A stretch of 64,000 nucleotides of DNA from Polytrichum commune. Taxonomy: Eukaryota > Streptophyta > Polytrichopsida > Polytrichales > Polytrichaceae. Under the pieces are notes generated by a model. It was not told the DNA's origin. It did no database searches and was given only the letters and a program-made list of their open reading frames with translations. The DNA is taken from positions 21,762,001 to 21,826,000 of the forward strand of contig OX485803.1 in NCBI GenBank assembly GCA_950295325.1, written 5' to 3'. The translations under genes and the position numbers were made by a program. Position 1 is the first letter of the stretch. Each line of letters starts with the position of its first letter. Below are positions 1-10,619 of the stretch, piece after piece.

Positions 1-67
1 CTCTAGTACTAGCACCGAGACTGGGGGCATGGTTAATGCCCCCTCTTCTCATTAGCAATTAGAGTCT

Positions 68-3000
68 GTGCCAGCATCAGGTGGTTCTCCTTTGGTGGAG
101 AGGGAGACTACAAAGTTTGATGATTGGCCATTGGAATTGGGCCCTCATCTCACTGATGCTGAGGCACGAAAAGTACGAGCATTTATTCGCTCGTACCGTA
201 GGTGTTTTGCTTTTAGCCTTCAAGATCTTGAAGGTTATAAAGGAAAGCCCATCCACATTCAGTTGGAGGACGACCATCCCATTTTTCGGAGACCTTATAG
301 GCTTAGTGTTTCCGAGCGGAGCGGCGTTCAGGCTCGTTGCCGAGAGCTTTTGGCAGCAAGACTAATCGAACTTTCCAACGGGGAGTATGCTTGTGCTATG
401 GTTATGCCATCGAAAAATGATATTTTTGGCAATTGGACGGAGAAGCGGATGTGCGGGGATTACCGTCCAGTTAATCGGAATACCAAGTCGGATCGATATC
501 CCATGCCAATCCTGGAGGAGTTGTTCGATGCCCTTGGATTTGCTCGAGTCTTTAGCACGTTGGACTTGAGATCCGGCTATCACCAACTCCCATTACTTGT
601 GGGAGACCGAGTGAAAACCGCATTCTGGGGAGTTGATCAAGATGGAAAAGATCAACTTTACCATTGGAAGTTTCTTCCGTTTGGCCTGAAGAATGCACCT
701 GCGGAGTTTCAGAGAGTGATGGACCATGTTCTCTCTGGCTTACCCTTTGCTCGGTGTTACATTGATGACGTTATCATTTTCAGTATAACACCACAAGAGC
801 ATGTAAAGCATCTTCAAGCTGTTTTTGAGCGGTTGCAGCGGTAGGGATTGCGCTTGCACCACGGCAAGTGCAAGTTTTTCCATGACCGGCTGGCATATCT
901 GGGGCATATGATTGTTCCAGGAGGTCTTGGGGTACAACAAGCTAAGGTGGACGCCTTGCAGAAGATTCCGGCACCGGTTGATGTGCCGAGACTTCGTGCT
1001 TTTTTGGGCTTGGCGAATTACTATCGGCGATTCGTCAAGAACTTTAGCTTGATCGCCAAGCCTCTCACCATTCTCACGAGCAAGGACCAACCGTGGACTT
1101 GGGGTCGTGAGCAATAACAGGCGTTTGAGACATTGAAGCAGAAACTGGGTACGGCTCCAGTGCTTCGACGTCCAGATGTCTCCAAATCTTTCCAGTTGCA
1201 TACAGATTGGAGTTCATTGGGTTTGGGAGCAGTTCTTACTCAGAAGGATGATTTTAGTCGGGAGTATGTTGTTGCTTACGCTTCGCGAAGCAATAACACG
1301 GCGGAGGCTAATTATTCATCCTACGAGGGAGAAACATTGGCGGCGGTATGGGCTATTGTCCATTTTCGGCCGTATCTTTATGGTCAGCACTTTACTTTAG
1401 TGACTGACCATCAGCCGTTACGGTGGCTCATGGAGTCAGATAAGCTTACTGGCAAGCTTGCCAGGTGGGCTTTATTGCTCCAGGAGTATGACTTTGAGGT
1501 GGTACACCGTGCTGGGATTACCAACATGGATGCAGATGGACTCTCACGCAATCCAAGTCCTTCAGATGAGGACTTGACCGGGGCCAGATGGCATGGAGAT
1601 TGTGATCGAGAGGCGGTTCCAGGTTGGCACGCGGCTGCCTACCTTACTTTATTTTCTGGTGCATCTGTTGAGATTCCGATACAGGGTTCGGATGATGAGA
1701 CTGATCGGCCTCAAGCTATTGTGGATATATGGGAGGATCTTCCCGTATTGCATAAGCTTCAACAGGGTACCTTTCCTTTGTCTATTTCGGCAATGGAAAG
1801 GGATAGGATTGGACATCGAATAACAAGATTCCGTTGGGAGAACGGTTTGTTATTTCGATTGTGGCCGGATGGGACAAGGCGTATTGTTCCTAGGCCGGAT
1901 CAGAGGACCTCCTTGGTGCGACAAATACACGAGGAACTTGGCCATTTTGGCATACGCAGGACACATTCGATGTTGCGTGGCCAATATTGGTGGACTGGCA
2001 TGTATCAGCAAGTGGCTGCTTATGTCGGGAGGTGTGAAGTTTGTGACCGGGTTAGGTCTAGCTTTAACACCTTGTCACCTCAGTTACAGCCCTTACCTAT
2101 CATGGGATTGGGCTACCGTTGGTCGCTAGACTTTGCGGGACCGTTGGTTGTCACGCCACGTGGAGCAAAGTACGTGTTGGTGATGGTGGAGCATTTTAGC
2201 AAGTGGATTGAACTTGTTGCTTTACCCCAAAACTCTGCAGAGTTGGCCGCGGCCGCCTTTTTGGATCGTGTGTTGGCACGTTTTGGAGCACCGGCTGAGG
2301 TGTTGACGGACCAAGGGAGGGAGTTCCTTGGTGTTTTTGAGGAGTTGTGTACTAAGGCGTTCATAGATCACCGCACCACCTCTCGGGATCATCCGGAGGC
2401 AGATGGCTTGGCTGAACGGGTTGTTCAGACAACCAAGCGTGGCTTGAGGAAGTATGGATTTCTTCGGGGAAGCCATCGGGATTGGGACCTTATGTTGCCT
2501 TGGATTGCTATGGGCTATCGATTTAGTAGGCAGGCCTCTTTAGCATCCTATAGCCCGTATCAATTATTATATGGACGTGAGCCTATACTCCCGAGTTCTA
2601 TTCGGGAAAAACTAGCTCCTGTTGTGAACTTGGATGACCCAGACCTTTGGGCAGAGTGTTTGCAGGAGCGGGCTCAATTCTTCCAGAGGGCCATACCTAT
2701 GGCCATGGAGAATTTGTCCATTGCTCAGCACCGTGACATATTGCGTTATGCACGCATTCGCAGTGGTGCTTACCGACCTCAGTTACGGAGATTCCGACAA
2801 GGGGATTATGTTTATCTCCAACGTGAGGCGCCTACGACATTGGATGTCAGGCCGGGGCGCACTATCCTTCGGGTGAAGGAGGTGTTGCCGAGTGGTTTGT
2901 TGTTGCTGGAAGGCAAGGATGGCAGGGAATGTCGCGAGCATTCCAAAAACTGTGCCCCATGTCATCTACCTATTGAGGGTACAGTTCATCCTGAACTGGC

Positions 3001-3202
3001 CGTCGTGCCAGAGGGTCTTCCATGTTTTGTGTGTGGAGAGAAGAAAGGAGCGGCTACTATGCTCTTGTGTGATCAATGTCAACGCGGTTGGCACATGGCA
3101 TGCTTGAGGCCACCCTTGACTTCTCTACCATCTGGACAGTGGAGTTGTCCTCGCTGTCAAGGATCTTCGGTACTTGGTGCTTCCACCAATCATACTCAAT
3201 GA
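68..3202 (+). pseudogene. Ty3/Gypsy retrotransposon pol (RT-RNase H-integrase-PHD), broken by in-frame stops
   Basis: One frame runs through the 3' half of a Ty3/Gypsy polyprotein; gag and protease lie before the window. In order: reverse transcriptase with the YIDD catalytic box near 758-769; RNase H with HTDWSSLGLGAVL near 1198, the YEGE acidic site near 1325 and TDHQPLRWL near 1402; integrase zinc finger (two His, two Cys) about 1930-2045; DDE core with SLDFAGP near 2128, LTDQGREF near 2310 and the glutamate in GLAERVVQ near 2410; a GPY/F-like tail; then a PHD finger. The frame is interrupted by TAG at 53-55, TAG at 842-844 (after RT palm and YIDD) and TAA at 1115-1117 (RT/RNase H junction). 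The frame itself is never lost, so decay is recent. The first segment is open from GTG at 68, which is not a real start. The stretch from 1133 to 3202 is uninterrupted, 689 codons. Stops versus assembly error cannot be told apart here. Confidence 0.93.
3023..3160 (+). other. PHD-finger domain fused to the end of the Gypsy integrase
   Basis: The last about 50 residues of the pol frame contain a Cys4-His-Cys3 arrangement: CFVC, CDQC, a WHMAC segment giving His and Cys, and CPRC, with the Trp before the His typical of PHD fingers. PHD fingers commonly read histone H3 tails (family knowledge). Chromoviruses carry a chromodomain in this position, so this module is likely an alternative chromatin-targeting tether (inference). 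The domain is in frame with integrase and followed by a short tail and the stop at 3200-3202, so it belongs to the element and is not a captured downstream gene. Confidence 0.85.
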
Positions 3203-3486
3203 TCATGTGTGGTTTTCATCATCTTGTGTCTGCCCAAATGGAAAATGAGGAGTTATGGCTTAGAGACGCAATCAACATGAGGCGGTGGATTTAATTCTTT
3301 GGGATCTGATGGCCAAACATCAGAGGCGATTAAGGATGGGGCTCACATTGCACCCAGCCTACAGTTCCTTGGAATAACGTTTACCACACTAGTTAGTTGC
3401 GGAGCAATCTTTCATTATCCATGCCCTTTAGATTGGCATTGGTCCTAGCTGCTTGGCGGGACTCCATAGTCAGCTGAGGGGGGGCA
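3203..3486 (+). other. Gypsy 3' untranslated region and polypurine tract
   Basis: Non-coding stretch between the integrase stop and the LTR. It ends in a purine run (CTGAGGGGGGG, about 3474-3484) followed by CA and then the LTR start, the expected place for the plus-strand primer (polypurine tract). No other ORF of note. Confidence 0.7.
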
Positions 3487-3940
3487 TGTCGAGGTGTGTT
3501 GTTTATGTGTGACTTTGCTATGTTTTAGTGTTGTTTGTTAGTGGTGGTTGGTACTCGAATTACAGTGACACACGATTGTTATTTACACGACAGCTGTCAC
3601 GGTATGCGGCGTAGACGGCCGCACCTTATCCGTTGGGTTTCATCCATCTAGATTTGGATGGATGAATCTAGATGTGGAGAGGAAGGCTCCTAAGTGAGGA
3701 GCTTCTTCCTTGGCTTGGCATTCTTGCCAAGTTAAGTCTTGTGAGTTAGTGTGTGGAGAGAGCTTGTGTGAGGTGTAGATTGCATGATTTTGCAATAAAT
3801 CTTGAGTTCTTCTTCCTCTACTTACAGTCTTGGATTCTCCCTTGGTGGAGTGAGAGATAGCTTGACTAATTTGTGTACATTTGGAGAGAAATTAGAGCTC
3901 TTATGAGTGTTCTACTCTCTTCCTTCTCTGAGGGGGGGCA
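3487..3940 (+). repeat. 3' LTR of the Gypsy element
   Basis: Begins TGTCGAGGTGTG directly after the polypurine tract and is repeated from 3941, which sets a unit of 454 bp. It carries AATAAA at 3794-3799, the likely polyadenylation signal of the element RNA. If it ends at 3940 it has the canonical TG...CA ends. The 3' limit is uncertain, because the last bases (CTGAGGGGGGGCA) copy the polypurine tract seen before the first LTR. The end of this unit may therefore be leftover internal sequence rather than U5. Confidence 0.75.
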
Positions 3941-4046
3941 TGTCGAGGTGTGTTGTTTATGTGTGACTTTGCTATGTTTTAGTGTTGTTTGTTAGTGGTG
4001 GTTGGTACTCGAGCTGCAGTGACACACGATCGTTATTTACACGACA
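3941..4046 (+). repeat. Second, truncated LTR copy in tandem
   Basis: The first about 106 bp repeat 3487-3592 with only about three differences (for example GAATTAC versus GAGCTGC). Similarity stops abruptly near 4046 at CACGACA. It is preceded by the same polypurine tract as the first copy, suggesting unequal recombination or an internally deleted derivative rather than a target-site insertion. Confidence 0.8.
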
Positions 4047-5286
4047 CCTTGGCTACCAATGTTGTGATAAGTGACACTTTGTATAGTTTATTGATAAAGG
4101 CCATGTTGTCTACAAAGCCAATAGAGACTGATGGAATATTCAAACCTATAGTTCTTGTTGACCATTTCTTAGAAAGAACATCCTTGGAAGAGTTCAAACA
4201 AGAAGTTGAAGAGGTGAATTACTTATAGTTGACATGAGCAAGAGTTGACAATTATAGTAGTATCATGGCGGTTTTGGTGTTAATTATGTATGTAGGGATT
4301 GTAGAGAATCTTGAAAAATGTTGTCATAAAAAAATCTCATTTCCTTAAGAAAAAGTGAAAATTGAACGAAATATTTTATTTGTCAAAATGGAATTTGGAA
4401 ATTCCTTTAATTATTCGACAACAATTTGCCTAAATTGCCTTGAGACTACGACATTGTCATGTGCATTGTAAATTGCCAATATGTTAGCATGATGCTAATG
4501 GCCTACATAAATATGTGGTCTGTTAGACCTCAAATTTGTAAAAGGACTCGAGGATAAAGTAAATTCTAAGGAATTCTCGAGGACTTACTATGAGAGCTTG
4601 AAGTTGTGAGGCACCATTAAAGGATCACATCTGCGCTTTTAAAATTGAATACAAAGTGTTGGTTTTTGTTCTCCTCTAATGAATTTAGAAGTGAAAATTC
4701 TGAAAGATATTCACAATCTCATGGTTTTGACAAGATTCAAATTGGTACAAATCAAGGTTGAAATTACAAATTTACTACAGATGGATAGAAAGTTGCAAGC
4801 ATAATATTGTGAATGATCTTGAAATGATGAAACTTTCAAAATGTCTCTTGAGATGTGGGCACTTCATGAGGTATAGAGGGTAACTGGGCAGAGGGGGTTT
4901 ATTGTATACGAGCATACCTCTCATGCAACCAACACAAAAACCCTAAAACAATATTCAATCCGGAGGCTACATTTTTGGATTGATTTGACACATGAATTAG
5001 CTTCAAAACCCCCGATTTAGTCCATTGAATGTCATTGAATTGAATTGGCAACAAACTTATCAGGGTCAAGTTCTTATGCTGGATGGATGAGAGGTACGCT
5101 CGTATAAAATAATTCCCTCTCCCCAGGATAACCATGCATGCAATTCATGATCCAGCTTTTGGAGGTGAGAAATGATTCTGATAGCGACAAGGTCTAGATG
5201 TCGAACAATTTTTAGGTTAAACTTTGGCAAGATGTCAACTGTTATGTTTGTCAAACTGTCCAAAATTTGAAGTCGGACGTTGCTTA
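4047..5286. other. Non-coding stretch, no supported gene
   Basis: AT-rich DNA without a recognisable gene. An open frame that begins in the truncated LTR runs on to 4228 with a hydrophilic tail (SLEEFKQEVEEVNYL). It has no family I recognise and could be a scrap of host exon captured next to the LTR. Confidence 0.4.
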
Positions 5287-5525
5287 GATTAAGAACGCTT
5301 GAGATCAGTGTCCGGGGAGATTTTTGGGCATAATTGGTCAAAATCCTGGTGTTTCCAAGTCCAACCGGTTACATGTTGTGATTTTTCGGTGTTTCTTTCT
5401 TAATTTGAGGTATGTTCCGCAAATTCCTCTCAAATGACAGGTAAGCTTTCCTGATTTCTTGAACTTCAACCTGTTCATTTGTAACTAGCGGTCGCTCCTC
5501 CCCATTCATTGCTTGAGATGTAAGT
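5287..5525 (-). repeat. Dispersed about 200-bp repeat, copy 1 (reverse)
   Basis: Reading the minus strand, this contains the phrases GTTACAAATGAACAGGTTGA, GAACTTCAAGAAATCAGGAA, CCGGTTGGACTTGGAAACAC and AAAATCTCCCCGGACAC. The same phrases recur in order at 5705-5945, 16160-16385, 40545-40735 and 59285-59485. It forms an inverted pair with the next copy about 180 bp away. It has no coding potential. Family identity is unknown; it could be part of a non-autonomous retroelement. Confidence 0.75.
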
Positions 5526-5704
5526 GAAGCATGATTTTCAAATTGGGGAGTGTTCAAATTCTTCCAAACTTCACAGTTCAGCTTCATGTGGTACGCACAC
5601 ATACGAGGCAGGCCTATTTTTGGTGAAGATATTATATAATCTGAGTGGTTGTGATAGTGGTTTGTAGGTGATGTCAATTTACATCAGCCGACGGTTGAAG
5701 GTGA

Positions 5705-5945
5705 TCAAAGCAACAAATGGAGAGAACCGGCCGCTAGTTACAGATGAACTGGTTGAGTTTCAGAAATAACTGGTTGACGTTTGAGACTTCAGGAAAGTTA
5801 CTCATCATGTTAAAGGAATTTAGAGAATATTCCTCAAATTAATAAAGAAAACCCGAAACATGCCAACATGTAACTGGTAGGACTTGGAAACACTAGGATC
5901 GCAACCGATTATACACAAAGATCTCCCTGGACACTACATCAAAGA
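5705..5945 (+). repeat. Dispersed about 200-bp repeat, copy 2
   Basis: Forward copy containing GTTACAGATGAACTGGTTGA, a GAAATAACTGGTTGA phrase and ATCTCCCTGGACACTAC. Together with 5287-5525 it makes a long imperfect inverted repeat, arms about 230 bp, spacer about 180 bp. Confidence 0.75.
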
Positions 5946-6005
5946 GTACTCAACTAGAGTACCTACTTGTGTCTTCTGAAACAGTTATTCTTTTCTGTGT
6001 AATTA

Positions 6006-6557
6006 GGGCCGCTTTATATTAGGGCCCATTTGGAGTAGAGCCCACTTGGACTTGAAGTGGGCCTTAAATTTAGCCCTACTTTACAAAGTGGGCCATTGAG
6101 TGGGCCTTGCAATATAAAGTCCATAGGCCCACTTGTAGGGCCCAAATTGGAAATTCTACTTTAAAGTGGGCCTTCCAAATGGGCCTAGGGACTTTATATT
6201 GTAAGGCCCAATCCACGGCCCACTTTGTCTTAAATGAATTATGCCCTTGCTTGGACTAAAGTCATAAAGTCATAAAGTCATAAATGACTATATGACGGAA
6301 GTTGGGTGAAGTGGGCCGTAGATGCGAAGTGGGTCTCCATAAACCCTCGACCCATTTTTTTGCCTTCGGCCCACTTTTTCCCTCCAAAACGTCGCCATGT
6401 CACCTGCCACGCAAGCTTTAGGAGAAGTGGGCCGACTCTCAATATAAAGCCCTTGGGCCCATATCAGGGCCCATTTGGGCAATCTAAGCACTCTCATTGG
6501 TTGATGCCTAGGGTTTGGAAATGGGCCTTAGAAATGGGCCCTAATATAAACTGGTCC
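6006..6557. mobile_element. MITE with GGGCC termini and TTA target duplication
   Basis: The left end TAGGGCCGCTTTATATTAGG and the right end AATATAAACTGGTCCTTAGG (inverted) form terminal inverted repeats of about 30 bp. TTA lies directly outside both ends (6003-6005 and 6558-6560). The interior is packed with TGGGCC/GGCCCA motifs (at least fifteen) in both orientations, plus a short CATAAAGT triplet near 6261-6289. The TTA duplication and GGGCC start fit Tourist-like (PIF/Harbinger) MITEs. Frames inside it are incidental. Confidence 0.8.
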
Positions 6558-7277
6558 TTAGGTTGTCATTACAAAGACTAGGAAACATGCCGTGTTGGAC
6601 TGGTATCATATTTTATTGATATCACTTGGGTATCTTTAACAAGAATTTCACCTCTCTTGTTTGACATCGGCACGTATGGGTATTTGAGAAATATTTGTTC
6701 TTGATACTATCCGGGATCTATATATTATGCATATCTCTTCATTCTTAGGAGGTAAATCCATTTTAGAATCAATATGATTTAGAATGGTTTCGGTCTGGTA
6801 GATTAAAATTTGGGTATACAAAGATTCTTTCACCTTGAGATACTCACCAATTATTAATTTTTGACTAATATTATAATTTTGATATCAATAGGGTGTAGAA
6901 TCTTTGATACCACGCATTCACTTGTAGGTATATCGGCCCAACATTGGAAACGTGGTCATTTTCTGCCATTTTGAAACAAAAAATACTTGTCCTTTTGATA
7001 TTCCTCATTTGACAAGTTGTCATTTGGACCATTTCACTCCATGTTGAGTAAGACCACGTTTTGTAAGTTTAATATTGATGATTGCAAACTGAGTTGCAAA
7101 GATTGTCGGTCCAAGCAATACAAGGGAAAGGGAGGTTAGATGACACCTCCCAATCGACAAGAGTTATAAGAGGCGTGTCACAAAATATCATCGGTGTTGT
7201 TGTTAAGACCACTTGAATATAAACATCACAAAAAAACATTAGCTGCAATATGCTCATCAAATAAAAATTGCTATATT
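6558..7277. other. Non-coding stretch
   Basis: AT-rich sequence between a MITE and a diverged direct repeat. I see no ORF with coding character and no repeat of its own. Confidence 0.5.
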
Positions 7278-7540
7278 ATGGCCAATAGTAGCCTTGCTCA
7301 ACATACAAACAACTAGTAAGTTCACTATGCAATGGGATTCACTCAGAGTTAAAGGCTAACCACAATAGTGCATGCAATAACTTGCCCTAAGGCATTTTGC
7401 AAAAACTCACTACGTTATGCCTTGTGGTAGCTGTGATCAAGGTACAAACAACTTCTTAAGTTCACTATGCAATGGTACTCGCTACTTGGCTAAGGGTTAA
7501 GGGCCAACCACCACAGTGGATGCAATGACCTACCTCAACC
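7278..7540 (+). repeat. Two diverged direct repeats
   Basis: Two copies about 140 bp apart (about 7278-7385 and 7419-7540) share AAGTTCACTATGCAATGG, the AGGCTAACCAC/GGGCCAACCAC block and TGCATGCAATAACTTGCC/GGATGCAATGACCTACC. They look like an old tandem duplication. No coding content. Confidence 0.6.
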
Positions 7541-8142
7541 CTTGAAGGACATAGGGGCTCAATGTACAACATATCAACATAATTCCTACAAGCCTCACCG
7601 TGTCTTTGAAAAAAAAAATTCAAGTTTGGGGATTTGAAACTTTATTTAAGACATAAGTCTTATGTCAAGAATAAAATGAAAACATTCTCATATGTGACAT
7701 TGATGATCAAATTATGTATTCGTATCCAAAGGCACTCATTTTCATATATACAAACACCGTGTATTTGCACCTAAACTTCCAATAACAATAAGGTATTCAT
7801 TGAATTCAAAAATTGCACTCAAAGATTAAATTAGTGTTAGATAGGTGACACAATTGACTAAAAATGGAAGTATGTAGCTCAAACACACATTTTTGTGCCG
7901 AGATTGAACCTCTTTGGCGCGTAAGCGATAAGACGTAGCCCAATAATAATGGCTCCAAGGACTACAATATCCACTGCTCCCTGCCATGGTGGTATTGTAA
8001 GGTTGAGGCATCCATAGTCAATGAGGTCCATTTAACTGCTCACTAGGGTCATGTCATGCTGACATGGATGATATCTATATTTTTTTAGGTGAACACAGTT
8101 GAAGTTTATGTGTTGACAACTTGGGATTGATTACCCTCATAA

Positions 8143-8587
8143 GGGGCGGTTTACACTATGGACCATGAAGTCGTCCCACGGCCGTCTAAGCGATGTGATT
8201 GGACATTGAAGTTGTCCCGGGATGACTTGGGTTTACACCAAGGAAAAAATGGCAGAGTGACCACGGAGGTTGAGGTCCACAAAATATTATTTTTTAAGCC
8301 TACTCTATCCACTGCCATGGTCCAACGGGTTTTCCGTTGGGACAAGCAAAAGAGGTGGTCCGGGAAAAAGAGCAAGGGCCCATGTCAGAAAAATGCCGTT
8401 TTAAGCCTTTTTGGTGCATGGTCATTCTTCATGGTCCACATTCGGTTTACACCTAGTGAAGGGCCCATGAACCATGAAAACTAATATTTTAGTAACTCGG
8501 ACCGTGGAAGTCGTCCCATGAAGTCGTCCCACGCAAAATAGGCCTCTTACGTGGGACGACTTCATGGTCCATAGTGTAAACCGCCCC
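8143..8587. mobile_element. MITE with perfect 38-bp terminal inverted repeats, TAA target duplication
   Basis: The first 38 bases (starting GGGGCGGTTTACACTATGGA) are the exact reverse complement of the last 38 (8550-8587). TAA flanks both sides (8140-8142 and 8588-8590). Length 445 bp. Perfect arms imply a young insertion. The target duplication and terminal sequence class fit PIF/Harbinger-type MITEs. The 108-codon frame inside runs through the arms and is not a gene. Near the right end the phrase AAGTCGTCCCA is repeated. Confidence 0.92.
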
Positions 8588-9255
8588 TAAGAGTTTTGAC
8601 AATTGTTGTAGTCAAGGAGTAGCATTTGGATGAGCAGTTATGGGTTAACCTATAAATCGACTATGTGTAACCCTAATTTTTGCGCTTTGAAATTTGTAGC
8701 AATTTCCATATTCGTGAATTAAAAAAAAATTGTATTCTCCTTAGGATATATTTCTCTTTGCAAGAAAATAATTCCCTACTATTACTCCTCAACCATTTTC
8801 CAACTCTCTTATTTTATTGGTTATAGATGCTTTAACATTAGTGAAGAAGCCTCCACCGCTTATCCCCAGTTGAGTTACGAGATGGAGGTGAATCCATCAC
8901 ATTTCATGAATGCAAATACTAATGAAGTTTACTTTAAAGATAATCAAAGTAAAAGTATGTGAAACTTATAGTAAGTTGAGAAAGTAAAAATACAAAAAGA
9001 TGATCCAAATAAAGAAACAAATAAATAATCAAAAATATAAATATAAACACATTATTGGATAATAAATTACACAAATCATAATATGGATAAAATTTATTGG
9101 ACTCAGAGGAGGGAACAACATGAAGTGATAAGAATACTTATTAAAGAAGAACTACAATTCTATGCTGTAGTTTTTGATTTACTTGGCGTTCTCCATGACC
9201 ATGTATTGGAACTTGGTGCTATTAATCATCCTAGGTGTCAGGGTTGAAAATGTGG
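8588..9255. other. Non-coding AT-rich stretch
   Basis: No gene seen. The right part may be the flank or degraded 5' end of the Harbinger relic that follows. Confidence 0.45.
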
Positions 9256-9259
9256 CAAA

Positions 9260-10310
9260 AGACCAAATATTGCACGCGGAAGAATTGAGGGGCAATAACA
9301 TTTGATGAAGGACTATTTTGTGGAGAATCTAGTTTATGATGCCAAGATTTTTTGTCAAAGGTTAGAATATCAAAGCATTTAAAAAAAATCAGATTGTGTG
9401 AAGAACTATAACGCATATTTTATACGAAAACTACATGCCATTGGTCAATTGAGTTTGAGTGGTTTGTAAAAATGTACAACAACAATGCGTATTTTGGCTT
9501 ATGACATCGCGTCCGATGCCACTGATGAATATGTGCGATTAGTATCGAGCACATCAATGCTAGCATTAAAATGATTTGCCTTAGCTAACAAGGCTATATA
9601 TGGAAGCACATATCTTAGACAACCAACTTGAGAAGATCTTGAAAAACAAGTAACTATAAATACAGAACGTGGTTGGCCCGGTATGTTTGCATCATTGGAA
9701 TGTATGCACTATGAGTGGAAGAATTATTTTCTTGCATGGCAAGGAACTTTTCAAGATAGAGATAGCCAAAACTCCTATAATATTGGAAGCTATTGCAGAC
9801 CAAAACTTGTGGATATGGCATGCCTTCTTTGGTTTGCCTGGAGGAAACAATGACATTAATATACTTGATCATAATCCTTTGGTGGCTAACTTTTTGAAGG
9901 GTGATGGCCAAGGTATGAGTTTTGAAGTAAATTATCATAGATATTAACTATATGTTAGTGGATAGTATTTATCCCAAATGAACTATATTTGTACAAACAA
10001 TTCATGATCCCCAAGGAGAAGAACAATAATACTATGCAAAGATGCATGAGGCTAAGATGTAGAGTGTAGTTCCGGTGTTTTGCAATCAATATGGGGAATC
10101 ATTCAAAATCCAAATCATCAATGAGACTTGAATACCATCAAGAATATTGTAATGGCATGTGTGATCATGCAAAACATGATCATTGAAGATAAAAGAAATG
10201 AAGAAATGAATCTCATAATTGCACAACCCAATCATGTGCCATGGAGATGTGGACCAATGAGACATGGATTAAGCTTTGAAGATTATGTTTGTGGACATGA
10301 AATGATTTGA
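9260..10310 (+). pseudogene. PIF/Harbinger-type transposase relic A
   Basis: Pieces of a plant Harbinger (DDE_Tnp_4) nuclease can be read in order across several frames: LMKDYFVENLVYDAKIF near 9300; QLSLSGL then KCTTTMRILAYDIASDATDEY near 9445-9530; YLRQPT then EDL near 9610; ERGWPGMFASLECMHYEWKN near 9665-9725; then, one frame over, IILEAIADQNLWIWHAFFGL from about 9778 and GNNDINILDHNPL. After 9947 homology continues in other frames, ending in NTIKNIVMACVIMQNMIIED near 10130-10190. Conserved catalytic neighbourhoods (CMHYEW, GNNDINIL) survive, but at least five stops and several frameshifts make it dead. I found no terminal inverted repeats around it. Confidence 0.85.
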
Positions 10311-10619
10311 GATGAAAGGTTGCACTGCATGCTTAGAAATGACCTCATGGAACATTTGTGGGCATTAAATGAGAATTTATAGTTTACTCTAGCATGTGTG
10401 TGATTAGACACAATACTGCAATAAGTTGATAGTAAATCCTCACAAAAATATTTCATATTTCATGGAATATATCTTCATAAGCCCATTTAAATTCATTTAA
10501 TATACCTTATTGAATTCATGAATACAATAATATAGAAAGTTATCCTATTTATATGTTTATATATATATATATGTTATAATAAGGTTTCATAACTTTTAAT
10601 AACTGCAGGATCGATCCCC

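Noticed and set aside
6306-6581. Open frame with Trp/Pro-rich product
   Set aside because: Product of TGGGCC-rich MITE sequence, not a gene.
8158-8484. 108-codon plus-strand open frame and its minus-strand counterpart
   Set aside because: It lies wholly inside a MITE and runs through its terminal repeats; no protein family resemblance.
9654-9938. Minus-strand 94-codon frame
   Set aside because: Antisense of the Harbinger transposase relic, which shows clear homology on the plus strand.
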